Below, piece after piece: positions 10,991 to 21,119 of a DNA stretch of 64,000 nucleotides. The stretch is from Aspidiotus rigidus. Taxonomy: Eukaryota > Arthropoda > Insecta > Hemiptera > Diaspididae. The position numbers and the translations under genes are program-made. Under the pieces are notes generated by a model. It made no database searches and had not been told where the DNA came from. It was given only the letters and a program-made list of their open reading frames with translations. Where the stretch lies: NCBI GenBank assembly GCA_035079385.1, contig JAVHKY010000023.1, positions 9,399,501 to 9,463,500 on the forward strand, in the 5' to 3' direction. Numbering within the stretch: position 1 is the first letter of the stretch; every line of letters starts with the position of its first letter.

Positions 10991-12906
10991 TCTATTGTTC
11001 TACTTTTTAAATGACCTTCTGCAGTGGAATGCGAGTCTTGAGGGTTCCCCGCTCGCCGTTGCAAAACTTGCAACTATGATTTTACTCTTTATAGAATGTA
11101 AAGAGCGTTTCCCCTTATTGCATGAATTCAAACTCGGCTCCAGTTCTCACAACGGATTAATGTGTCGGAGTTTCATTGTTTTCGCCGGTTGTTTTTTTGT
11201 ATTATTTACGTTTATGTATATTATGTATTATTTTTTTTTTTCCTTTTCTATTTTTTTTTTCTTTTTTTTTCCTTTAAATTAATTTTTTAGTAATTTTTGG
11301 TTGGATGTAATAATAATGATAATACATATCAAATGAATCAACAAATTCTTATCATTCTAATGATGCAAAAATGATTCGACCGTCGCGTCACGATTTATCT
11401 CGAACTTTTACAAAAAAAAAAATTCTCTTAGCACCTACTCATTTTTCTAATGGTGTTACAAATTGCAAAGCTTTACGCGTGAAACAGAAAACAAACATCT
11501 ATTCGAGTGGCGACCATTAATGTTTCGAGCGTTGTTTCATTTTAATATACTCATCAAATTTTAATAGGCGTTTTTCGATCATTAAATATTAGCACTGTTT
11601 TTTGCTGATTTATATATTCTCGGTGATAATGGACAAGGCCGACTGAAAGAGAAGAACTCCGTTCATAAAAAGTTGCCTTTTTCGAGCGTACGGGGGCACC
11701 GATGTTACATTTTCCTCGATTCATTTTGCTTTTGAAAATAACGAGGCTTCAATTCTCGACATTTTATGTTGATGAATTATTAAAATTTCGAAAGTTGAGC
11801 AGAGAGAACTACCCTGCACGAATGAGTAATATTACGCTCGATCCATATTATACTCCTTTCCCAACGACGTAAACGAGACGTAAATTTGAGACGAGACAAA
11901 CGTATTATACGTCAGATATCTTTTAGATTTAACGCGAGCCGTCTGTACATCCAATCATGAATATAGTCCGCTAGATAATAAAATCGATCGAAGAGGAAAG
12001 ACCATGGCTTCTCATTATTGTGATACAATAATTAAGTTCTGGATTGATAAGATGCCGTAGAGATTCATCTCTTTCCTCTTACGTTTCGTGGTATGCTGTA
12101 ATAAATGAAAATACTGACCTTCATTTTGTGTGAAATACGTTCGTAACAATTCGAATATGATGGCATGGCGAACCGAGTGAGCCTGGGCATTCATCAAGTG
12201 GTTTGACAGTGGTCGAGGTAAGAACACTAAGCACGGCAACTACAGTAGCCTTGTAGTACCTAGTAGGAATAGTCAACTCCAATATTAATTCAATCAGTTA
12301 TGGTCAATAGCAAGACGTGTGGTCTGGTAAAAAACGATTGATGTAGAAAGATTTTCGGCTTCGTCTTTACTGTATATCTATTCTATATTCACGTATCGCT
12401 CGATATACACGCGTAATCGTCTTGTAACGTGGTGCTCGTTGAAGGGTCCAAAGTCGAAAAAAAAAACTTAGGTAGGAAGCCCAGTCTCAGCGAGATAGGT
12501 TATACTATTATATTCGGTCGCGTGGTAAATTGAATTCGAAGAAAAATACGTACGAGGATCGCTCGTTTGAGGTGATGAAGAAGAAAAATACTTTCTGGCT
12601 CTTATTCCTATATACGATGATGATATCGCGTATAAGATTTTATAATAAAATATTGAAGGTGCTGCAAGCTATGGAGAAAAAAAAAAGACTGGAAGCGAGC
12701 GCAGAGTACGACTGTATTATAGCGAAGATTTATACAGTAGGTCTATTCGTGTTCATTATTCACAGGCAAACTACGCGATATTAGGAAAATTGTATTTCGA
12801 GATGCGTGTATTATAACGAGCTATGGCTTGTTTAAATGGAAACTGTGCGCTATAGCGTTATATATATACCTTGCCGGAAAGTTATGTAAATTTTACGATG
12901 CGCGCA
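10991..12906. other. No gene seen
   Basis: AT-rich DNA with T-runs around 11230-11290. Short frames have no recognisable motifs. It lies directly upstream of the core promoter at 12907. Confidence 0.35.
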
Positions 12907-12940
12907 TATATATCGTGCGGCCCGTTCGCAAACTTCAGTT
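12907..12940 (+). promoter_or_regulatory. Core promoter: TATA box plus arthropod initiator
   Basis: TATATAT at 12907-12913 is followed 30 bp later by TTCAGTT, with the presumed +1 A at 12937. TATA at about -30 with a TCAGTY initiator is the classical arthropod core promoter, common in strongly regulated genes for secreted proteins. An ATG-ATG pair follows after a 22-nt leader at 12959. The motif and spacing are seen in the sequence; that it fires, and for which gene, is inference. Confidence 0.5.
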
Positions 12941-12958
12941 CTATCAAGACGACGAGCT

Positions 12959-13010
12959 ATGATGAAAACGTATCTTGCATATCTGGTTTCTGAAAAATGT
13001 CTGAGGGCAG
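12959..13010 (+). CDS. Possible short first coding exon
   Basis: The frame starts ATG ATG AAA (residues MMKTYLAYLVSEK) right after the TATA/initiator promoter and meets a CAG|GTGTAG donor at 13011, leaving phase 1. The first Kazal exon found at 23428 needs an upstream exon ending in phase 1, so this could be its start. The intron would then be about 10 kb, and the peptide is a weak signal sequence. Read through, the frame stops after 29 codons. I treat the link as unproven. Confidence 0.2.
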
Positions 13011-13217
13011 GTGTAGCAGTCATAGAGCTGATTGAAAACTACGAATAGGGATAGCTTCTGAAACTTGCGGGCAAAATCGTTGCAGGGCTGGGAATGGTGA
13101 TCACTGATCAATCATATGGCAGAATGTTGTGATTTCACGCACAAAGAACGGACACAGATACAACGGGTAGAATTGACGGTTGAACAAGAACTGTATTGAA
13201 CTGTTAGCTGATAATAC

Positions 13218-13717
13218 ATGGTTGATCTAATATTTACACTGTTGCCATATACGCACATATACAACTACAAGCAGAAATTCCCGTCCTTCGGACGGAACAC
13301 TTACACGTTCCTGACAGAAGCCTGTCATTTCTTAAAGTTCGACAATCCCTCTTCACCTGTCCAACTACTCATTCTGAACCGTTACCCGATCTATTCTCTG
13401 ATCCCTGCCCCTCCTTGAGAGGCCCTCTCCATCTTTTTAATATTTTCTTTCATCCTCAATGCTTATCCGGTATATGTTCTCTGATTGATACCACACCCTG
13501 AAAAATTTTCTCAATTCGCTGGATCTATAAAAATGAAACATTTCCACACCTGCACACATTTACTCTCACTTAACTTGTGACCCTACTGTCCGCAATGTAA
13601 TACAGAACTATATTTATCAACCAATTGTTGACTGTGAACTCATTGTCCTATTATTGGCTTCCAGCTGTTAAACGGCACTTCAAGTCTTTAAATAAATAAA
13701 TAAATAAATAAATAAAG
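13218..13717 (+). repeat. Probable retroelement tail ending in (AAAT)n
   Basis: A pyrimidine-rich stretch with a 66-codon frame is followed by AT-rich DNA that ends in AAATAAATAAAT units (about 13693-13717). It resembles the 3' end of a LINE whose tail is a short tandem repeat. The microsatellite continues after the Mutator-like insertion, at 15061-15135. Confidence 0.4.
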
Positions 13718-15061
13718 GCATACATTAAACAGCACAGTGAAAAAGATACTAAGAGCAGTAAAAACGATGGTAAACACAGTTTTTTATGACGTTCAGCAGC
13801 ATTTAATTAAGAGAACAGTTGATAATAATTTTGCGCAGTAAAACTGAGAAGTTGACAGTAAAAAAAAAAACAATCAACATTGACAAAAGTGTATCACAGT
13901 TATTTAATGGATATCACACTTAAAAAATTGGGTATTAAAAAAAAATTGATAGATGTAGTAATATTGAAAAAGTTGTTAATGTAATATTATTAAAGAAATA
14001 TATGTATATATAAAATTCATTGGACCAGCAACGCCCGCTTTGCTTTTGAAGTCCTGCCGCGTTTCCTCTTCTGGCCGAGAGGTACCTGTTTGGCGTTTTC
14101 AGGTACGGTCACGGTACGTTCTCTTATCTTCATCCCCACCACATGCTTGCACACCATGTGTTGAATGAAGGGAGGACACGTACAGGTGGTTCCTTTGGAG
14201 GCAATGTGCGGTACTTCAACGACCCACAGGCCAAAATGACAATCCCGGAATTCATCGAATGTGGTCCATTTCATCCGGCAAGACTCGTACACACTCAACG
14301 TTGTTGTGGTTATTGGGTCCTGACCACCTGCCGAGAAGAAGCAACGCGTGCAGTCGGCGTCCTTACGCTTAATAATTTTGTGATTCGCCAGCGCCCAATG
14401 GTAAGCATCCGTCCACATTTTGAGCGATATTGACGGCTCAACGTGGAACTCCTTATAATTAGGAGATGACGGGTCCCGATCTTCCGACCACTTCCTGAGA
14501 AGGTCGCAGATTTTTCGGAGAAACTGCCCGACTGGTAACCGCTCCCTAATTGTATGTTGGCGCTTTATCCATGCATTTGTACTCTCCAGCCCATTGTTCG
14601 TAACTGGACATCCAAGAAGTGCTCCAGCAAACCAGTCTGCGTTTTTCAGTATCCAGTTCTTGTGGAAGTATTTGATGAAGTCCTTCACTCTGGAATTTTT
14701 CACCGCCCTCCACTTCTGCAAAAACAATTCGACCGCTATAAGGAATACATCTTGATTCGGGCACGAGTATAGAGCGGTGATGTCATTTCTTATTTGTCCA
14801 CATACGCCACCTTTTGTGAGTACTTTCAGGTACGCATGTTACGAGGAAGAGTGAGTAAGACAGAGTAAAAGCTGTTGCCTACCTTGTTCATTAATTAATT
14901 CAATTGTTGAAGCAACAATTATTACTGCTTGTACACATCAAATTACTGCGACTGAGAGTTACTGCTCTTTCTACTTATATTCACTGCTGCTGCTCTTTGT
15001 TTTACTGTTCATGCACTACTGCTCGTACCATCTTTTTTACTGTGCAGTTTATATTTCCCCA

Positions 15062-15065
<4 letters not shown>
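13717..15065 (-). mobile_element. Mutator-like element (MULE), internally deleted
   Basis: The ends are related inverted repeats. The left reads TAAACAGCACAGTGAAAAAG and the reverse complement of the right reads TAAACTGCACAGTAAAAAAG, about 13728 and 15055. Both subterminal regions repeat a CAGTAA motif. The interior carries the C-terminal part of a MULE transposase. Both flanks are (AAAT)n, so the target was a microsatellite and the duplicated target bases cannot be told apart from it. At about 1.35 kb it is too short for a complete autonomous MULE. Confidence 0.7.
14017..14820 (-). pseudogene. MULE transposase, C-terminal half with SWIM zinc finger
   Basis: The minus-strand frame (ATG at 14727, but open upstream to about 14820) encodes a helical segment with NNGLESTNAWIKRQHTIRER, typical of the region after the catalytic core in MULE transposases. 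It ends with CTCPPFIQHMVCKHVVGM, a SWIM-type CxC...CxH zinc finger near residues 183-200, and a basic tail. The DDE catalytic domain is absent: upstream is a stop and then the terminal repeat. It is therefore a non-autonomous derivative. Family membership is well supported; activity is excluded by the missing core. Confidence 0.8.
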
Positions 15066-15104
<39 letters not shown>

Positions 15105-15135
15105 ATAGATAAATAAATAAATAAATAAATAATTT
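15061..15135. repeat. (AAAT)n microsatellite
   Basis: About 75 bp of AAAT units with one substitution. It is the right-hand part of the microsatellite split by the Mutator-like element, and the left-hand part is at about 13693-13717. Confidence 0.9.
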
Positions 15136-16734
15136 AATTAATTAATAATCGTCAACACACGACTTGTCCCTGTGACACCCCATTCACCAAAAAAGAGATA
15201 ATCTACAGAAGGTCACATCCCGTTACTGATCATATTCCCACCTGATATTAGGCAGTAACCACCCACTTAACACTTTCTTACCCATCCGACTGTCTTCTCT
15301 TCGATCCACTATCCAGTATGCTAGGCAAAAACTCTACAAAATCATCTGTTCTTCTTTCATTATAAACCATACTACTCTTTTCTGTCTGTCAATGTATTCC
15401 CTTTTGAAGTATCTAGCCCTACTCTCGGAATCTTCGTTGAAGCTGGTCCCCCCACCCCTAAATGCCGCTTCCTAACTCTCACTGCCAATCTTCTTGTATC
15501 TGTAGTTTAATTCACTCACCTTCCAATCTACGCTCCCGCACTCTGCCGACATAATTCTCTCCTCTTGAACCTGAATTATTCAATCACCTCAATTTGAACC
15601 ATCTACTCCCTACCAACCATCCATTTCTCCATACCTAAACTCTCCCGTAAATATCTGGCTCGATCTAGCTGATCATCTCCAAACTCACTACACTATATAC
15701 CGACAACTCATTAGAAACATTATCCCTAAACCAATTTTCCGACGCATCCATCCTACTTTACCAACGGATCTAAATTTGGACCCAAAACAGGGTACGCGTA
15801 CTCGATCCAAGGAGTCATACGTAATTAGTCCTTGATTGAAAAATTCTGCCTTCATTTTCACTACCAAACAAAACGCCATATACTCGAGTCTTTATCTCCA
15901 TTTTCTCACCCCAGCTCAAATATCCATTGTTAACTGACTCTTTTTCATCTCTTCTGGTTATACAGGACTCTTATACAACTAATTCCCCAAATACTCGCAT
16001 TCATTTACTCCTGCAATCACCATTATCAATTTCTACATCTGTATCCTTCCTGTGGATTCCGAGTCACGTCAACTTCCCGGAACATGACGCCATTGTTTTT
16101 GCGACCAAAGTTAACAATAAACCTACAACTCTTTTCTGTCAGTCAATGTATTCGCTTCTGAAGTGAATCAAGGCCTAATTAACAACGATCTAGCCCAACT
16201 CTCAGCCTCTGGGTTGAAGCTAGCAACTCCTCCTCCCCTCAGATGCCGCTTCCGAACTCTCATTGTCAATTTTCTTGTATCCACAGCTCAATTCACTCAG
16301 CTTCCATTATATGCATCCGCACTCTGCCGACATAATTCTCTCATTCTTCTTCTTAAGACTAAATTATTCAATCACCTCAAGTTGAACCAACTACCCCCTA
16401 TCATATCATCCACTTCTCTGTAGCTAAACCCTCTCCCAAGTATCCGACTCGGTCGAAACTATATACCGACAACTCATTTGGAACATTATCTCAGAACCAA
16501 TGTTTTCCGAACCACCAAACTTTTTTAAATCTGAACCTAAATTAGGATACGCGTACTCGATCCAAGGAGTCAAAATCAGTCGTTGATTAAAAAATTTTGT
16601 CTCCATTTCCTCCAAACTAAACTCCATACACCCTTGTCTTTCTCATCTCCATCTCTCATCATCCCAGCTCAAATTTCTAGTGTTAACTAACTCACTTTCA
16701 TTTTTCCGGGATATACAGGTCTCTTATTCAACTA

Positions 16735-17297
16735 CAGTAAACTCCGCTTATTGGAATCGAGTTGGGACCAGAGCAATGTAATTCAATTAACCGAACAATT
16801 CTTATAAGCGAAAATGGTAAAAAAAAAACTACACTTTTTTCTCGATACATATATTGAATCAAACCAATAGCGCTCGTGCAGCTCTAGTACTCGTAAAAAT
16901 AAAAAAAAAAAAAAAAAAAAATGATTGAGATTACAAAATAATATGTTGATTTACCTCAACTAAAAGTAGTAATCAATCTTTTTTTTTTTTCATTTGTTTT
17001 TGGTACTTGTTAAGCTGATGTTTCTTATTTTTGGTTATTTTTTATCAGTTTAGGTCAATTTCGGTCGTGATTGGTCATTTTTGGGTCGTTATTTTCTCAA
17101 TTTCGGCCATTAGTTGGTTGTCTTTCAACGTTTTACGTCGATTTTTGTGGAAATCTCAATTCGATTGAACGGGCTTATAATTACAATGAGCGGTAAATTT
17201 TACATGGTAAAGGATAAATCCGTTCCGTTCTAGCCGAATTCAATTCAATTATCCGGATTATTCTACTAAGAGGGATTCCAATAAGCGGAGTTTACTG
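16735..17297. mobile_element. 563-bp MITE with TA target duplication (Tc1/mariner-pogo type)
   Basis: A 24-bp perfect terminal inverted repeat begins CAGTAAACTCCGC. The element is bounded by TA at 16733-16734 and 17298-17299. The host LINE copy reads CAAC-TA-[element]-TA-ATTCCC, while the neighbouring copies read CAACTAATTCCCC (about 15977) and CAACTAATTCTC (about 17776) with a single TA. That is direct empty-site evidence of insertion. A TIR starting CAGT with TA duplication points to the pogo/Tigger branch. It has no open frame of its own. Confidence 0.9.
16866..16921 (+). mobile_element. LINE 3' tail nested in the MITE
   Basis: CCAATAGCGCTCGTGCAGC, then CTAGTACTCGTAAAAAT and about 22 A residues. 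It is the plus-strand form of the tail found at 2581-2790 and 60455-60640 on the minus strand. Only the terminal 50 bp or so is present, as expected from an extreme 5' truncation. Confidence 0.6.
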
Positions 17298-18029
17298 TAA
17301 TTCCCTAAATCAGCGCTTTCATTTACTCTTGCAATCACCATCATCCACTTCTACATCTGTCTCTTTTATGTGGATTCCAGGGAACTATTCAAACACCTCA
17401 AATTGAACCATCTACCCCCTGCCATATCATCCACTTCTCCATAGCTAACCCCTTTCCCAGATATCCAAATCGATCTAGCTGATAATCTCTGAACTAACAA
17501 CACTATAATACACCAATTACTTATTAGGAACATTATCTCTATACCAATTTCACAACCCACCAGCTCCACTGTACCAAACGGATCTAAGTCTGGATCCAAA
17601 ATAGAATACACAAACTCGATCCAAGGAGTCATAATCAGTCGTTGATTGAAAAATTCTGCCTCCATTTTCAGTATACCAAACAAAACTCTATAGTATACAG
17701 ATCTCTATCTCCTCACCCCCAGCTGAAATTTCTACTGCTAACTGACTCACTTACATCTCTCCTGGCTATATTGAACTCACGTTCAACTAATTCTCAAATC
17801 ATTCCATTCATTTATTCCTGCAATAACTATCACTCACTTCTACATCTGTCTCCTGGAATTCCGGGTCACATCAACGTCTTGAAATATGACGCAATTGTTT
17901 TCGCGAAAATTCCTTTCTATCCAAAAAATTTCTGTCCCTGTACTTACCGCTGCTACTGACCTTAGAAACTATTACCGATCCCTGATATTTGACTCCCGCC
18001 ATGACTTTTGTAAAACTCGAGTGGGAAGG

Positions 18030-18960
18030 AGCTGAGAACATCGATTACCAAAAAATCGCGCTACGTCTATCCCGAATTCTCTCGTGAACACATACGCGGG
18101 TAATTTTCAAACGCCTTCTTTAATTAATTAAAACTATATTTTAATTTTACGAGCACATCAAAGCTACCATTGAAAAATCAACTGGCCACTAAACTCTGAA
18201 ACATCTACAACCTTAGCGATTACACACACTACTTTACGATTACACGAACAAAATGTGTCTACCATTCATCCCCTATGGGGTTTTTCGGGGTGAAAAAAAG
18301 TCTTAAACCTTCCCACTCGACATATGAAGCTATTTTCGCGGAGTTTGAGATGAGTCGAGGCGGTAAGAGCTGAGAACATCGATTACCTAAAATCGCGCTA
18401 CATCTAATTACCTAAAATCGCGCTACATCTAATAGTATTTTTCTATGGCAATTCACCAACCCGATTTTCAAAATTATTTTTGGTTGCCTAGTATGAAAAA
18501 ACAGCAATTTTTTTTGGTACCAAGAATACACGTACAAAAGCAGTAGCCAATATACGATTAATTTTCAAGCTTTATTTCAACTTTTTCGGTGAACTTTATT
18601 CAATTTTGGATAGGAAAAAACAATCCTCGACATGATTCCCGTATAATGTCAAATTTTCATCGAATTTCAATGGATGGGGGTATAGAGATTACTCGTTACA
18701 TGCGATTCCTTGTTTCAGCTTTATATAATTTGAAAAAAGTAGTGTCATCTCATCATTATTCCTTCGAGATGTAAATAAAAATATTTTTCCATGGCAAAAA
18801 GGGAGGGAATACATATATATGGTTATTTGTCAATACTTCGTACATATTTCGTCCATTAACACGATAAAAGGAAAAATTTATTTTTGTATCAAGAATACAC
18901 GCGTAGAAGTAGCAACCAATATAGACCTAACTTAAAAGCTTAATTTCAGCTTTAAAACTT
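18030..18960. repeat. Degenerate short repeats
   Basis: GAGCTGAGAACATCGATTAC followed by AAAATCGCGCTAC occurs at about 18030 and 18368, and the second half is duplicated in tandem at 18404-18430. A second pair of related blocks (AGAATACACG...AGTAGC(C/A)A) lies at about 18525 and 18893. No coding sequence was seen. Confidence 0.55.
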
Positions 18961-18999
18961 AATTTTTTCAAAATTTTTTTAATTATTCTTCTTCTCTGG

Positions 19000-19990
19000 A
19001 ACAATAAACGTGTATCAGGAAAATTTCGGGGAAAAGTATTCGGTAGGAGTGGAGATTACCGGCGCCGAAATATACGTCCAGCTTACAATAAGTAAGCCGC
19101 TCTGGACCTCTAATGGCCCTCTATGATCGACGGACGGGTTGACGGCTCCACTTGAGGCTCCATCGACTGCCACCGACGCCCTCTGATTGCATTGATTGAC
19201 TTGGGCCCCAATATTGAGTTGGCCTGCTGTTGGCTTCCGAAGACAGACCACATTTCTGCAATTCCAAACCTGGTCTTCACCAACCTTCTGAACATTGCCC
19301 AACTTCATTTCCATTTCGGGCCAGAATATGATCGAGCCTGTACGTTTTCTCCTACTTCCATCCCAGGTGTACTACTGTTGCGATACTTGAGATGCGGAAG
19401 TGCTTTCTCTGGCAGCATTAGGTCGAGTGTAGTTCGGATTTTTTGGCCCAACATTAGGTCTGAGGGTGTTTTCCCAGTTGTGGAGTGAGATAACACCTTA
19501 TATCGCATTAGTATTTGTTGAATTTTGTTGACCACCGAACCGGTTTGCTTCCATTTTACAACTTTGACGCACGCCTCAGCTTGTCCGTTTGAAGATGGAT
19601 TTCCAGGGACGGAAAACTGCTGCTTAATTCCTTGACTCCTACACCATACCTTCGAAACTCATTGAGATCCATTGTCTGTTCAAGAACCAGTGGGTTGCCA
19701 AATTGACTGAAGATCTTTAACAAGGCGCGTATTGTCGTCTCCGTGGTGGGCACCCTATTGAAGACTTCTGTTTCGATCCACTTTGAGTAAAAATCTACAA
19801 GTATTAAGAAAAAATGACCTTGGTGGGGACCCCGCAAAGTCTATGTGCACTCGGATCCACGGTTCTTCCGTTTTCTCCCATGGATGGACTTCTCACATCG
19901 CAGCAAGATTTACAACTCCGGCACATTGCTTCTATGTCCTCGTCAATGTTTTCGTTTTGCAAGGTCATGTAGGTTCGGTGCCAGATAAGA
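19000..19990 (-). pseudogene. LTR-retrotransposon integrase remnant (Gypsy-like)
   Basis: Minus-strand frames read in order as a retroviral-type integrase. A Cys-rich block lies near 19900 (CRSCKSCC), the zinc-binding end of the N-terminal domain. A core segment follows at 19556-19837 with LVDFYSKWIE, containing the first catalytic Asp. A post-core segment at 19305-19535 has HSTTGKTPSDLMLGQKIRT, characteristic of Gypsy elements, and a trailing frame lies at 19015-19314. The block expected to hold the second Asp is degraded and frames shift between segments. No LTRs, RT or gag were found, so this is an isolated dead fragment. Confidence 0.75.
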
Positions 19991-20422
19991 CCGGGCTAGA
20001 TCAAGTTTAGAGAGAGGCTTCCAAAGATATTCACTGTTCCGTATTGTATAATAATATGATAAATATTTTTAATGCCAGGTGGTCGGAAACTACACCTTTC
20101 CACGCTGTTGTTTACTGTGGAAAGTCGTTCTTTTCTGTCAGGTTTGTTGTGGGTTGGTGTGGAAAGTACTTTCCGCACCTTCGCTCAAGTGACGCAATCG
20201 TACGAGGGCATTGGTTACTTTCCGCCACTGATACGTAATATACTATTTTTTGAAGGATGAACAAACCTCAGGTTCTCTCTGCCGCCATTGCAAATGGATT
20301 CTAAATTTTTAACAGGTAACCTGTTTTATCGGTGGGTTGGAGAGAACGTGCACCGTCTGGCAAAGCTCGGAGCTCAGGAATTCTCCAAGTCCTCCTACCA
20401 TGATATAGCTTGATGGTCGGTG

Positions 20423-20991
20423 TATACTGGGTGGACCAAAAAGATGTGACCAATCAAGTGGGAGTTTGCACTAAATCTGTTCCAGCGTTGAAACGCAAAA
20501 CGTTAGATGTATACTTCAAATTTACAAAATTTGAATCTCAACTTTATCTTCAATTTGGGCCCCTGCTCAACTTTCTACAACTTTTTTATGCTGAGTTATG
20601 GGCCTAAATGTGCCAAAAATTGACCCATTTGCCAAGATTTCTGAAATAAAAAATTGAAAATTCCTCCACTTTCAAGCTTCATAGAGTGACTCAGATATTC
20701 TTTTTGAATCAGCGTAAAAATTCATTTCCAAATCGAGTAAAATGAAGAAGTTTGAACGATTTTCAATTTTTGATAATTTTGGCAAATTAAGGTCAATTTT
20801 TGCACATTTTGGTCCCTAACTTGGCTGAAAGAAGTTGTAAAAAGTTGAGTAGGAGCGCAAGTTGAAGATGAAATTGAGAGACAATTTTTGTAGTTTAAAG
20901 TCTACATCTAACTTTTTGCGTTATTGCGCTAGAGTGAATTTAGCGCAAACTTCCATTCAATTGGTAACGTCTTTCTGGTCCACCCGGTATA
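20423..20991. mobile_element. Fold-back MITE, nearly palindromic, TA-flanked
   Basis: The ends are TATACTGGGTGGACCA and TGGTCCACCCGGTATA. If the outer TA is the target duplication (20423-20424 and 20990-20991), the element starts TACTGGG. The similarity continues inward: both arms share AGTTTGCRCTAAAT and, further in, TCAACTTTTTACAAC-like blocks, so nearly the whole 565 bp can pair. There is no coding frame. It is a Tc1/mariner-type non-autonomous element by its TA flank. Confidence 0.75.
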
Positions 20992-21119
20992 GCCTGAAAG
21001 ATAGCCTCTTTGAGTAACTAGATATGCTTCATACACCAATTGACTTAGCTTCTTCTATGAGCCAGATATTATGCAACGCTTCAAACACCAACAGATTCAG
21101 AACGTCCTTCTAAGGTATT

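Larger units (their letters stand above)
15290..17960 (+). mobile_element. Tandem triplication of a LINE RNase H segment
   Basis: Three diverged copies lie head to tail, at about 15370-16130, 16131-17380 (including a MITE) and 17381-17960. Shared landmarks include TACGCGTACTCGATCCAAGG, CTCTGCCGACATAATTCTC and TTCATTTACTCYTGCAATCA. Broken frames read as RNase H: TNGSKFGPKTGYAYSIQ, then LLLTDS, then WIPSHVNFPEHDAIVF, matching the WILGHVDFPPHDSVDKAA block of the LINE at 60705-61451. The period is about 760 bp; the third copy has lost about 300 bp. All copies are full of stops. Confidence 0.75.
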
